Both the position numbers and the translations under genes were made by a program. A stretch of DNA of 63,073 bases, from NCBI GenBank assembly GCA_021731085.1, contig JAKFYB010000022.1:3395-66467 (forward strand), given 5' to 3'. A model generated the notes under the pieces. That model saw only the letters and a program-made list of their open reading frames with translations. It ran no database searches and was not told where the DNA came from. This document shows positions 52,779 through 61,664 of this stretch, piece by piece; position 1 is the stretch's first letter, and every line of letters starts with the position of its first letter. Origin of the DNA: Dehalococcoidia bacterium (lineage in GTDB: Bacteria > Chloroflexota > Dehalococcoidia > DSTF01 > JACRBR01).

Positions 52779-53672
52779 ATGGTTACTGAGACCGCCCCTT
52801 CGCCGTCCCCATCGTCCGTCTCGATGAAAGCCCTCCTCGAAGCTGGCGTCCACTTCGGACACCAGACTCACCGTTGGGACCCGAGGATGAAGCGCTACAT
52901 CTTCACCGAGCGCAACGGCATCCACATCATCGATCTCCAGCAGACCGTCCCCCTGCTCAAGCAGGCGATGGACTTCTGCCGCACCCTGTCCTCGAACGGC
53001 CAGACGGTGCTCTTCGTGGGCACGAAGAAGCAGGCGCAAGAGTCAATCGAGGTAGAGGCAACGCGCGCGAACGCGTCGTACGTGACGACGCGCTGGCTCG
53101 GCGGCACGCTGACCAACTTCCAGACGATCGAGAAGCGCATCGACTATCTGGTGCAGCTCGAAGACCGCTACCAGCGCGGCGAGCTGAGCCTTCTCATAAA
53201 GAAGGAAGCCGGCAAGCTCATCCAGGAGATGGAGAAGATGAACCGCTACTTCGGCGGCATCAAGAACATGCGACGCCTGCCCGGCGCGCTGTTCATCGTC
53301 GACCCGCCGATGGAGCGCATTGCCGTCACGGAAGCGAACCGCATGGGCATCCCGATCATCGCCATGTGCGACACCAACTCGAATCCGGACGAGATCGACT
53401 TCCCCATCCCGTCGAATGACGACGCAATCCGCGCCGTGAAGCTCATCGCCAGCAAGATCTCCGACGCCCTGATCGAAGGGCACAACTTACAGGGCTACGC
53501 ATCTGAAGCGGACACAGCCGAAGGCCTCGATGTCGCGTCGTTCGCAGCATCCGGTCGTTTCTCGGCTTCGCCAGACGATCCGAGCCCAGCGGCTCCCGAG
53601 CCTGAACCAACTCCGGAGCCTGCGGCGGCAGCGCCAGCACCCGCCTCCGAAGCGCCGCCGACCGAAGCCTAG
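52779..53672 (+). CDS. rpsB: 30S ribosomal protein S2
   Basis: 297 residues. [27 protein letters not shown] is the S2 signature region (only its first part is needed: [12 protein letters not shown]), with [22 protein letters not shown] and [15 protein letters not shown] downstream. About 60 Ala/Pro/Glu-rich residues extend the C-terminus beyond the usual end and are probably disordered. The start at 52779 has GGAAGGATTGGAG upstream. First gene of the translation/lipid cluster. Confidence 0.97.
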   Translation: MVTETAPSPSPSSVSMKALLEAGVHFGHQTHRWDPRMKRYIFTERNGIHIIDLQQTVPLLKQAMDFCRTLSSNGQTVLFVGTKKQAQESIEVEATRANASYVTTRWLGGTLTNFQTIEKRIDYLVQLEDRYQRGELSLLIKKEAGKLIQEMEKMNRYFGGIKNMRRLPGALFIVDPPMERIAVTEANRMGIPIIAMCDTNSNPDEIDFPIPSNDDAIRAVKLIASKISDALIEGHNLQGYASEADTAEGLDVASFAASGRFSASPDDPSPAAPEPEPTPEPAAAAPAPASEAPPTEA

Positions 53673-53696
53673 TGTCGGCAGCACCACTGAGTTATC

Positions 53697-53713
53697 GAGG
53701 GCGACTCGCCCTC
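53697..53713 (+). other. Short hairpin between rpsB and tsf
   Basis: A 7-bp stem GAGGGCG/CGCCCTC with a 3-nt loop and no U-tract. It is probably an mRNA-stability or partial-attenuation hairpin. Confidence 0.4.
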
Positions 53714-53736
53714 ACGTGTGTGGAAGGAAGATTCCG

Positions 53737-54243
53737 TTGCCAGCGACAGCAGAAGACGTAAAGAAGCTTCGAGAACTTTCCGGTGCGGGCATCATGGAGT
53801 GCAAGAAAGCACTCGATGAGAGCGGAGGCGATGTCGAAAAGGCGGTGAAGTTTCTCCGCGAGAACGGCATCGCAATGGCCGACAAGAAGTCGAGCCGCGA
53901 GACCAGCCAGGGCATCATCGACTCCTACATCCACGCGGGCGGCCGCATCGGCGTGCTCGTCGAAGTGAACTGCGAGACGGACTTCGTCGCGCGCACCGAC
54001 GCCTTCAAGGCGCTCGTGCACGACGTCGCGATGCAGATCGCCGGTATCCCGACGACGCTCGTCATCAACGAAGAAGACTTACCGGCCGACGCTGAAGGTT
54101 CACCCGAGGAGACGGTGCTTCTGAAGCAGTCCTTCATCAAGGACTCCTCTAAGAGCATCGAAGACCTCGTGAAGGCGACAATCGCGACGACCGGCGAGAA
54201 CATCCGCATCCGGCGGTTCACACGATTCGAGCTCGGCCGATAG
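53737..54243 (+). CDS. tsf: Elongation factor Ts
   Basis: 168 residues, the short form; E. coli EF-Ts is about 283. The N-terminal UBA-like helix region VKKLRELSGAGIMECKKAL and the core VLVEVNCETDFVARTDAF are diagnostic, and GENIRIRRFTRFEL ends the core. EF-Ts exchanges GDP on EF-Tu. The start is a TTG with GGAAGGA 8 nt upstream; no in-frame ATG is near. The dimerisation coiled coil of longer forms is missing, as in several deep-branching phyla. Confidence 0.95.
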   Translation: MPATAEDVKKLRELSGAGIMECKKALDESGGDVEKAVKFLRENGIAMADKKSSRETSQGIIDSYIHAGGRIGVLVEVNCETDFVARTDAFKALVHDVAMQIAGIPTTLVINEEDLPADAEGSPEETVLLKQSFIKDSSKSIEDLVKATIATTGENIRIRRFTRFELGR

Positions 54244-54252
54244 GAGCGCCCC

Positions 54253-55002
54253 ATGGCGAAAGGCCCCTATAAGCGCGTCATGTTCAAGGTCAGCGGCGAG
54301 GCGCTCGTCGGTGAGCGCGCGTTCGGCATCGATCCGCCGACTGTCAACGGCATTGCGGAACAGATCAAAGCAGCCAGCGATCTCGGTATCGAGATCGCTG
54401 TTGTTGTTGGCGGCGGGAACTTCTGGCGTGGCGCCGAGGCCAGCCAGTTCGGCATGGATCGCGCGACGGCCGACTACGCCGGCATGCTCGCGACGGTGAT
54501 CAGCGCTCTCGCCCTGCAGGACGCCATCGAGAAAGCCGGCGCCGATGTCCGCACCCAAACGGCCATCCCCATCCAGTCCGTCGCGGAGCCCTACATCCGG
54601 CGTCGCGCGATGCGCCACCTCGAGAAGGGGCGCGTCGTCATCTTCGCCGGCGGAACAGGCAATCCATTTATGACAACCGACACCGCCGCCGCTCTCCGCG
54701 CGATTGAGATCGAGGCGGAGGTGCTGCTCATCGCGAAGAACCGCGTCGACGGTGTCTACGACGCCGACCCGCGGAAGGTGCCGACAGCGCGGAAGTTCAC
54801 CCGCCTGTCGTACATGGACGCACTGAGCCGACGGCTCGAAGTTATGGACAGCACGGCGCTCACGCTGTGCATGGACAACCTCCTACCCATCATCGTGTTC
54901 GACGTCGGCGCACCGAACGGGATCCTCAACGCGGCGCGCGGAACGAGCGATGGCACGCAAGTCGGAGAGGACGAGACCGTCATCGACGCCGCCGCCGTTT
55001 AG
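54253..55002 (+). CDS. pyrH: UMP kinase
   Basis: 249 residues, amino-acid-kinase fold. It phosphorylates UMP to UDP, downstream of the pyr operon product. [11 protein letters not shown] is the phosphate loop, [11 protein letters not shown] the second glycine-rich motif, [18 protein letters not shown] the UMP site, and [14 protein letters not shown] follows. AGGAG precedes the ATG; the gene starts 9 nt after tsf. Confidence 0.97.
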   Translation: MAKGPYKRVMFKVSGEALVGERAFGIDPPTVNGIAEQIKAASDLGIEIAVVVGGGNFWRGAEASQFGMDRATADYAGMLATVISALALQDAIEKAGADVRTQTAIPIQSVAEPYIRRRAMRHLEKGRVVIFAGGTGNPFMTTDTAAALRAIEIEAEVLLIAKNRVDGVYDADPRKVPTARKFTRLSYMDALSRRLEVMDSTALTLCMDNLLPIIVFDVGAPNGILNAARGTSDGTQVGEDETVIDAAAV

Positions 55003-55081
55003 GCCAGCGCACAGCGGCGATCGTGCCCGTCGGCGTCTTGTACCATGGGCCGTTGGAGCCACGCCAAGGAGTTGTCGCCGG

Positions 55082-55639
55082 ATGATCGAAGAGACCCTGA
55101 CAGATACCGAACACCGCATGCAAAGCGCCGTGGACGCCGTCGACCGCGAACTCAACGCAATCCGCACCGGCCGCGCCCGACCGCAGCTCGTCGAATCCCT
55201 GAAGGTCGAGTACTACGGCACGCCAACGCCCCTGAACCAAATGGCGACCATCAACGCCCCCGAACCGCGCATGATCACGATCCAGCCGTTCGACAAGACG
55301 CAACTGGGGGCCATCGACAAGGCCATCCAGAAGTCAGACCTGGGCCTGACGCCGACGAACGACGGCAACATCATCCGGCTCGTGATTCCTGCCCTCACCG
55401 AAGACCGCCGCAAAGAGCTCGTGAAGCAAGTCCACAAGAAGATAGAAGACGGGCGCGTCGCCGTGCGCAACGTCCGGCGTGACTCACTCGACCACTTGCG
55501 CAAGGCCCAACACGCCAAGGAAATCACCGACGACGACGAGAAGCGTGCGCAGGACCGGCTCCAGAAGGTCACCGACAAGTTCGTCTCAATCGTCGACCAG
55601 CGCGGCCAGGCGAAGGAAAAGGAGCTGCTCGAGGTGTGA
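55082..55639 (+). CDS. frr: Ribosome recycling factor
   Basis: 185 residues, normal length. It splits post-termination ribosomes with EF-G. LNAIRTGRARPQLVES, NAPEPRMITIQPFDK and RKELVKQVHKKIEDGRVAVRNVRRD are RRF hallmarks. AAGGAG lies 10 nt before the ATG. It follows pyrH by 79 nt in the conserved tsf-pyrH-frr order. Confidence 0.97.
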   Translation: MIEETLTDTEHRMQSAVDAVDRELNAIRTGRARPQLVESLKVEYYGTPTPLNQMATINAPEPRMITIQPFDKTQLGAIDKAIQKSDLGLTPTNDGNIIRLVIPALTEDRRKELVKQVHKKIEDGRVAVRNVRRDSLDHLRKAQHAKEITDDDEKRAQDRLQKVTDKFVSIVDQRGQAKEKELLEV

Positions 55640-55689
55640 GGTGACGTCCGGGCGCACGCGCTCGGGACTTCTTGCACGGAGCGTTTGCG

Positions 55690-56550
55690 ATGGCGCCACG
55701 ACTGCTCCGCCGAACACCGAAGGTCGAATCGCCCAACCAGGCGATTAACGGCACACGACCCTCTATCGATGCCCCCAGGCCGAAGCCCAGGCGCCCCGCA
55801 CACGTCCCTCGACACGTCGCGATCATCATGGACGGCAACGGCCGCTGGGCGAAGGAGCGCGGCCTCTCCCGCCAGAAGGGCCATCGCGCCGGCGCCGAAA
55901 ACATCCGCCGCGCCATCCGCGCAGCCGGCGAACGTGGTGTCGAAGTCCTCACCCTGTACGCCTTCTCCACAGAAAATTGGACGCGGCCTCGCGCTGAGGT
56001 GAGCGCGCTTATTCGCCTCATCCCTCGCTTTCTCAAGAGCGAACTCAAGGAGCTGCATGAGAACGGCGTGAGGCTCGTACACATTGGCGATCTGAGCGCC
56101 CTCGACAACAACATCCGCAAGCAAGTCGTTGACGCGATCGAACTGACGAAGAACAACCGCCGCATGACAGTCGCACTAGCGTTTAGCTACGGTGGCCGCG
56201 CGGAGATCGCGCACGCCGTGCAGCGCATCGTCGCTGACAAGATCCCGGTATCGAAGATCGATGAGGACACCGTCGCGCGATATCTGTACACCGCGTCGAT
56301 CGGCGATCCCGACCTCGTCGTGCGTACGGCGGGCGAGATGCGACTCTCGAACTTCCTCCTCTGGCAGTCGGCGTACGCGGAGTTCTACTCCACGCCAACG
56401 TTCTGGCCCGACTTCGACGGCGACGCTATCGACCTGGCACTCGAGGCGTACGCGCAGCGAGTGCGCAAGTTCGGTGATGTGGCGCCGAAGGTAGAGAAGG
56501 CCCCGAAGTCATCGGTCGGCCGTGGCAACGGCGCGAAGCCGGCCAGGTGA
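55690..56550 (+). CDS. uppS: Undecaprenyl diphosphate synthase (isoprenyl transferase)
   Basis: 286 residues. It builds the C55 carrier lipid for cell-wall and glycan synthesis from isopentenyl units. HVAIIMDGNGRWAKERGL carries the catalytic Asp, LTLYAFSTENWTRP and DLVVRTAGEMRLSNFLLWQ are further family blocks, although Ser-Gly is more usual at SGE before RLSNF. An extra basic/Pro N-terminus of about 45 residues precedes the core. GGAG lies 8 nt before the ATG at 55690. Confidence 0.95.
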   Translation: MAPRLLRRTPKVESPNQAINGTRPSIDAPRPKPRRPAHVPRHVAIIMDGNGRWAKERGLSRQKGHRAGAENIRRAIRAAGERGVEVLTLYAFSTENWTRPRAEVSALIRLIPRFLKSELKELHENGVRLVHIGDLSALDNNIRKQVVDAIELTKNNRRMTVALAFSYGGRAEIAHAVQRIVADKIPVSKIDEDTVARYLYTASIGDPDLVVRTAGEMRLSNFLLWQSAYAEFYSTPTFWPDFDGDAIDLALEAYAQRVRKFGDVAPKVEKAPKSSVGRGNGAKPAR

Positions 56551-56557
56551 CGCACCC

Positions 56558-57367
56558 GTGTTAGCACAACGAGTTGCAAGCGCGGCCGCGGGCATCCCCA
56601 TCATCTTGCTGATCATTTGGTTTGGAGGTCCGTGGTATGCGGCTGCAGTAGCGGCCGCCCTCGCCTTCGCGACGATCGAATTTCAGCACGCGCAGGGCCG
56701 TGAATGGGCGGATCCGGTTGCGATCCTCATCGCAGCCGTGGTGGCCGGCGTCGCCGTCGGCGCGTACATCGGCGGCATCGAGTGGCTGGCGTGGCTTGCT
56801 GCCGGAGCCATCATCCCGGCCCTCGCCGTCATCGCGAGTCCCGTCGACGACGACCTGCCACGCGCGCTCGTCTGGACGGTCGGTGGAGTCTTCTACGTCG
56901 GCGTCCTCGGCAGTGCGATGATCTTGCTGCGGGAGATCGAGTTCGACGGCCGGAGTTGGGTGTACGTGACACTGCTCGGGACGTTCGCAACGGACACGGC
57001 GGCATACTTCACCGGCCGCGCGATCGGCCGCACGCCGCTCGCGCCAGCAATCAGCCCGAAGAAGACGGTCGAAGGCTTCTTCGGCGGCTGGCTCGGCGGA
57101 TTCGCCGCCGTCATGGCGGCGGCATACGCCTTTCGCCAGTGGGACGACCTCTTCTTTGATCCGTGGCAGATCGTCGTCATCGCCATCACGTTGCCACTCG
57201 CCGCCGCAGCCGGTGATCTCGTCGAGTCGGCGATGAAGCGCGCCCGCCACATCAAGGACGCGAGCGAACTCATCCCTGGCCACGGCGGCGTCCTCGACCG
57301 CCTGGACTCGATCTTGTTCACGTTTCCGTCGGTGTACCTCTTCGTGGAGTTTGTGGTCCTCCGCTAG
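56558..57367 (+). CDS. cdsA: Phosphatidate cytidylyltransferase
   Basis: 269 residues, about eight membrane helices. It makes CDP-diacylglycerol, the branch point of phospholipid synthesis. The signature is near the C-terminus: GDLVESAMKRARHIKDAS and PGHGGVLDRLDS, with SPKKTVEGFFGG before it. The GTG at 56558 lies 7 nt after the uppS stop with AGGTGA upstream; an earlier GTG at 56522 inside uppS is possible. Confidence 0.95.
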   Translation: MLAQRVASAAAGIPIILLIIWFGGPWYAAAVAAALAFATIEFQHAQGREWADPVAILIAAVVAGVAVGAYIGGIEWLAWLAAGAIIPALAVIASPVDDDLPRALVWTVGGVFYVGVLGSAMILLREIEFDGRSWVYVTLLGTFATDTAAYFTGRAIGRTPLAPAISPKKTVEGFFGGWLGGFAAVMAAAYAFRQWDDLFFDPWQIVVIAITLPLAAAAGDLVESAMKRARHIKDASELIPGHGGVLDRLDSILFTFPSVYLFVEFVVLR

Positions 57368-57635
57368 CCAGGCTCAGGTGCGTCGTCACCCACCACAGAC
57401 TGACAGCGCCCACGACGCTTGGAGTCATACCAACACCGATCGTGATGGCCGCGGGAAAGTCGAGCGCGAGGGCCAGGTACATGATCAGGAGCAGGAAGTA
57501 GCCCATCATGCCACCAATCATCAAGCAGATCGGAACCAGAGCGGCTACCAGAACTCCAAACAGCACCCTTCCCATCAAGTCCAGCGTTGATCGCGCTGGC
57601 AGGGCTGCACAAGCCGAGCGATTCACGCCGAGCAT
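57318..57635 (-). CDS. Possible small membrane protein antisense to the cdsA end
   Basis: 105 residues from the ATG at 57635. Two to three strongly hydrophobic helices (from GRVLFGVLVAALVPICLM to VGAVSLWW) and a short basic tail. It fills the otherwise empty 350-nt space between cdsA and dxr, and its last 50 nt overlap cdsA on the other strand. No family is recognised and no clear ribosome site is seen; the start is uncertain. Confidence 0.5.
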   Translation of the reverse strand: MLGVNRSACAALPARSTLDLMGRVLFGVLVAALVPICLMIGGMMGYFLLLIMYLALALDFPAAITIGVGMTPSVVGAVSLWWVTTHLSLASGGPQTPRRGTPTET

Positions 57636-57720
57636 AGTCGAGGCCGAAGCCAGACAGACAACTCCGACGCGCGCATCGTTGCGAGATGAAGGTTCTTGGC
57701 CTGTGTCATACTGACGACCG

Positions 57721-58893
57721 ATGGTACAGACCCTCACCCGCATCGCTGTCCTGGGCTCTACGGGCTCCGTTGGACGGCAGACTCTCGACGTCATACGGCA
57801 GCATCCTGAACGGCTGAAGGTCGTCGGGCTGGCCGGCGGCAACAACACGACCCTCCTCGAAGATCAGTGCCGCGAGTTCAAGCCGACGCTCGTCGCATGT
57901 TCGGACGCGAATTTGCACATGACGATCAAGGCCTCCGCCGGTGCGAAGGCGCGCTGGGCGCCGATGGAGGAGATGGCGGCCCATCCCGATGTCGATGTTG
58001 TGCTGATCGCGACCGTCGGCGCTGCCGGCTTGTCGGCGACGCTGTCGGCGTTGCGTGCGGGCAAGGCCGTCGCTCTCGCGAACAAGGAAGTGCTGGTGAT
58101 GGCCGGCGACATCATCACACGTGAGGCTGCGCGCGGTCGCGCGGAGTTACGTCCCGTGGACAGCGAACACTCCGCCATCTGGCAATGCCTCTGGGGCGAG
58201 GACATCGCTTCGGTCGAAAAGCTGATCCTGACTGCGTCCGGCGGCGCGTTTCGCGACAAGCCCCTGCGCGACCTCGACCACGTGACGCCGCGCGAGGCGC
58301 TGCGCCACCCAACGTGGGACATGGGGCGCAAGATCACGATTGATTCGGCCACGCTGATGAACAAGGGCTTCGAGGCGATCGAGGCACGCTGGCTGTTCAA
58401 CATTCCGATGGAACGCATCGAGGTCGTCATGCACCGCGAGAGCATCGTGCACTCGTTCGTCGAGTTTGCTGACGGCAGCGTGAAGGCACAGCTCGGCGAG
58501 CCAGACATGCGCCTCCCGATCCAATGCGCACTGACCTACCCCGACCGCATTGAAGGCGCAGGCGTGCCGAGACTAAACCTGGCGCGCACCAAGGCCCTCC
58601 ACTTTGAGGCGCCGGAGATGAGCCGGTTCCCGTGCCTACGCCTCGCGCTGGAAGCTGGGACGAAGGGCGGCTCGTGGCCGGCGGTGCTGGCCGGCGCGGA
58701 CGAGATAGCCGTCGAGCAGTTCGCGTTGGGTGCGATCGGCTTCATGGATATCCCTAAGGTTGTCGATGCGGCGCTATCGGCGCACGATGGGCAGGCCGAT
58801 CCTGACTTAGAGGCGATTCTGGCGGCGGACGCCTGGTCGCGGGTGTTCGCACTCGACAGGTGCAGCGCCCTGCAACCTGCGGGTCGGCGCTGA
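57721..58893 (+). CDS. dxr: 1-deoxy-D-xylulose 5-phosphate reductoisomerase
   Basis: 390 residues. Second step of the MEP isoprenoid pathway: it rearranges and reduces DXP to MEP with NADPH. NADPH loop is VLGSTGSVGRQTLDV; metal and substrate residues are in PVDSEHSAIWQ, TASGGAFRDKPL, NKGFEAIEARWLF and VMHRESIVHSFVEF. The ATG has no strong Shine-Dalgarno, so a leaderless or separately promoted transcript is possible. Confidence 0.96.
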   Translation: MVQTLTRIAVLGSTGSVGRQTLDVIRQHPERLKVVGLAGGNNTTLLEDQCREFKPTLVACSDANLHMTIKASAGAKARWAPMEEMAAHPDVDVVLIATVGAAGLSATLSALRAGKAVALANKEVLVMAGDIITREAARGRAELRPVDSEHSAIWQCLWGEDIASVEKLILTASGGAFRDKPLRDLDHVTPREALRHPTWDMGRKITIDSATLMNKGFEAIEARWLFNIPMERIEVVMHRESIVHSFVEFADGSVKAQLGEPDMRLPIQCALTYPDRIEGAGVPRLNLARTKALHFEAPEMSRFPCLRLALEAGTKGGSWPAVLAGADEIAVEQFALGAIGFMDIPKVVDAALSAHDGQADPDLEAILAADAWSRVFALDRCSALQPAGRR

Positions 58894-59015
58894 GTTCTAC
58901 TGAGTCCACGGGAGGACGCCTGAACGTAGTATCTATATGGAAGGCCGCGGCAAGCTCGCGGCGTGTGGCGCTCGTTGAAGCGGGCGCCTGAATTGTGTAA
59001 GGCAGAGGACACGCT

Positions 59016-60464
59016 TTGAACCCGGAAATCCTCTTCTACTCCATCGTCCCGTTTTTCGGCATCCTCCTGGGCCTGATCGTCATCCACGAGGCTGCCCACT
59101 ACGTCACCGCGAAGATGTTCGGCGTGAAGGTGCTGGAAGCCGGCATCGGCCTCCCTCCGCGGGTCTGGGGATTCCGCTGGCACGACACCGACTACACGCT
59201 GAACCTCATTCCGCTCGGCGCCTTCGTTCGGATGCTCGGCGAAGAGGATCCGAACGCAGAGGACCCCGACGCGCCCGTCGATCCTGACGCACCACAGCGC
59301 GCACCGGGCGAGATGAATCCGGAGTCGCTCGCCGCCAAGCCGAAGTGGCAGCGCGCGATCATCATCGGTTCCGGCGCCTTCATCAACTTCGTCGCGGCCG
59401 TCGTGCTGTTCGCGATCGCGGGCATGATTCCACACGACGTTTCGATCGGCGGGGCACAGATTGCGTCCGTCGCGCCAGGCAGCCCTGCGGAGCAGGGCGG
59501 TCTGCTCGCCGGCGACCAAATCCTGTCGGTGAATGGACGAACGGTCGAGAACACGGGCGACGCCGGCTATCTCATTCGCCTTAACCAGGGCAGGAACATC
59601 GACTTCGAAGTTAAGCGCATCGACCCCCGCGAGGGCTCGCAAGTCATGCGGATCGAAAACGTGTACGCGCGATGGGATCCGCAGCCGCATGTCGATGAGT
59701 GCGGAGTCGAACACCAGCAAGGTCCGACAGGCATTTCGATTGGCGGCGTACAGGTCGAGCCTGTTAGCTGGACGAAGGAAGAGCTTGTTGACCTCAAAGA
59801 ATCGCAGACGACGGCGGCGCGCAAGTACCAGAGCCTTGTCGTGCCGGGTTCGCCCGCGTTCTGCTTCGGCGGCGCGGACTTCGGCTTCCGCGGACTGAGT
59901 GCCGCCCAGTGCTCTGTCCTCGGTGAGGAGGAGCAGGCCGCCGCGAAAGCACTCCAGGCGGACGTGTTCCCCAACGCGCAGGACCCGTGCTACGTCTTCG
60001 AGCCGCCGACCAACTACGTCGCCAAGACCGAGAAGGAATCGCTGAACCCGATCGACGCCTTCACCGAAGGCGTCCGGCTCAGCTTTGAGTCCGTGATCCT
60101 GACCCGTAACCAGATCTGGGTACTCATCCGCGGCTTCAACGGCAGCTCGCCCATCACGGGGCCGGTCGGCATCGCGCAGGTCACCGGCGAGGTTGTCGAT
60201 CAGGCGGGCTGGCTTCCGCTTCTCACGTTGGCAGCCTCGATCAGCATGAGCCTCGCGCTGTTCAACGCCCTGCCCCTCCCGATGGTCGACGGTGGGAGGC
60301 TGTTCTTCATATTCATAGAGTTCATACGCGGCGGTAAACGCATCGCACCCGAAAAGGAGGCGATGGTACACTTTGTAGGATTCGTGGCGCTGATCCTATT
60401 TGCGCTCGTCGTCACGTACTTCGACATCATGCGTATCGTTGGTGGAGACAGCATTCTGAGATGA
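59016..60464 (+). CDS. rseP: Site-2 protease family zinc metalloprotease
   Basis: 482 residues, longer than the usual 350-450. The zinc site HEAAH is in helix 1 (VIHEAAHYVTAKMFGV), and the second active-site motif is NALPLPMVDGGRLFF. A PDZ domain lies around residues 145-210 (GSPAEQGGLLAGDQILSVNGR). An additional region with six or so Cys (about 230-345) lies between PDZ and the last helices; it is unusual for the family. These proteases cut membrane proteins such as anti-sigma factors. TTG start with GAGGA upstream. Confidence 0.92.
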   Translation: MNPEILFYSIVPFFGILLGLIVIHEAAHYVTAKMFGVKVLEAGIGLPPRVWGFRWHDTDYTLNLIPLGAFVRMLGEEDPNAEDPDAPVDPDAPQRAPGEMNPESLAAKPKWQRAIIIGSGAFINFVAAVVLFAIAGMIPHDVSIGGAQIASVAPGSPAEQGGLLAGDQILSVNGRTVENTGDAGYLIRLNQGRNIDFEVKRIDPREGSQVMRIENVYARWDPQPHVDECGVEHQQGPTGISIGGVQVEPVSWTKEELVDLKESQTTAARKYQSLVVPGSPAFCFGGADFGFRGLSAAQCSVLGEEEQAAAKALQADVFPNAQDPCYVFEPPTNYVAKTEKESLNPIDAFTEGVRLSFESVILTRNQIWVLIRGFNGSSPITGPVGIAQVTGEVVDQAGWLPLLTLAASISMSLALFNALPLPMVDGGRLFFIFIEFIRGGKRIAPEKEAMVHFVGFVALILFALVVTYFDIMRIVGGDSILR

Positions 60465-61594
60465 TGAGCCCGCGACGGAAGTCCAAGCCCGTATTCGTCG
60501 GCGATGTACAGGTCGGCGGAGACGCGCCGATCGCCGTCCAGTCGATGTGCGCGACGATCACCGAGAACGTCGACGCCGCCATTGCGCAGCTCGATCAGCT
60601 CAAGGAAGCCGGCTGCGACATCGTGCGCATCGCTGTGCCGGACAGAGCCGCCGCCGATGCACTGCCCGAGATCGTCCGCCGGAAGCCATTGCCGATCATC
60701 GCCGACATCCACTTCGACTACCGCTGGGCACTCGCCGCCATCGACGCCGGCTTCGATGGCTTGCGTCTCAACCCCGGCAACATCCGCGATGCCGAGAAAG
60801 TGACCCTCGTCGCGAAGAAGGCGAAGGAACGCGGCATGCCGATTCGGATCGGCGTAAACGCGGGTTCGCTGCCACCGATCCGCGCGCTTGCGGACGGCGA
60901 GATGCCACCTTCCCTGCCGGACCGCATGGTCGAGGCGGCGCTCTGGGAGATCAAGGTCCTGAACGAGGCAGACTTCGACGACATCAAGATCTCGATGAAG
61001 GCGTTCGATGTGCCGACGATGGTCGAGGCATACCGCCGCCTCGCGGCGATGGTGCCGTATCCGCTGCACCTCGGTGTCACGGAAGCAGGCACGCCGCGCG
61101 CTGGTTCGGTGCGCAGCGCGATCGGGATCGGTATCCTGCTGTCGGAAGGCATCGGCGACACGATCCGCGTTTCGCTCGCAGCTGATCCGATCGAGGAAGT
61201 GCCCATCTGCTGGGACATCCTCAACACGCTGAACCTACGCAAGCGCGGCGCTACGCTCGTCGCCTGCCCGACATGCGGTCGCATTGAGATCGAGCTTATT
61301 CCCCTAGCGAACAAAGTAGAGGAGCACTTCACGAAGCGCGGCCGCATCCTGACCGTTGCCGTGATGGGCTGCGTCGTCAACGGGCCCGGTGAAGCGAAGA
61401 TGGCCGATCTCGGCATCGCCGGCGGAAAGGGCCGCGGCGTCATCTTCCGCAAGGGCGAGATCGTGAAGACGGTCGACGAGCCGGACTTCATGAGCGCCCT
61501 CATCGAAGAAGGTGAGAAGATCATCGCAGAGATGGATGCAGGGACGTATACGCCGGTCAACGAGACATTGATCCCGCTGATGGAAGTGAAGTAG
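60461..61594 (+). CDS. ispG: 4-hydroxy-3-methylbut-2-enyl diphosphate synthase
   Basis: 377 residues, the two-domain bacterial form. It reduces ME-cPP to HMBPP in the MEP pathway using a [4Fe-4S] cluster. Cluster ligands are CPTCGR and GCVVNGPGEAK. The barrel has VFVGDVQVGGDAPIAVQSM, DIHFDYRWAL and LRLNPGNIRD. Its ATG overlaps the rseP stop (ATGA), so the pair is coupled. Electrons probably come from ferredoxin or flavodoxin. Confidence 0.96.
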   Translation: MMSPRRKSKPVFVGDVQVGGDAPIAVQSMCATITENVDAAIAQLDQLKEAGCDIVRIAVPDRAAADALPEIVRRKPLPIIADIHFDYRWALAAIDAGFDGLRLNPGNIRDAEKVTLVAKKAKERGMPIRIGVNAGSLPPIRALADGEMPPSLPDRMVEAALWEIKVLNEADFDDIKISMKAFDVPTMVEAYRRLAAMVPYPLHLGVTEAGTPRAGSVRSAIGIGILLSEGIGDTIRVSLAADPIEEVPICWDILNTLNLRKRGATLVACPTCGRIEIELIPLANKVEEHFTKRGRILTVAVMGCVVNGPGEAKMADLGIAGGKGRGVIFRKGEIVKTVDEPDFMSALIEEGEKIIAEMDAGTYTPVNETLIPLMEVK

Positions 61595-61664
61595 CGTCCG
61601 TACGTTGTGGGGTCTAGGTTGCAGGGGTCGCCATTCGGCGGCCCTTCCTGTTACGGTTTCTGGC

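Noticed and set aside
58894-59015. Possible 13-residue peptide gene between dxr and rseP
   Set aside because: Too short and without support; the segment is more likely leader sequence for rseP.
58536-60371. Long 611-codon open frame opposite rseP and dxr
   Set aside because: Shadow of high-GC coding on the other strand; composition is Arg/Asp/Val-biased without motifs.
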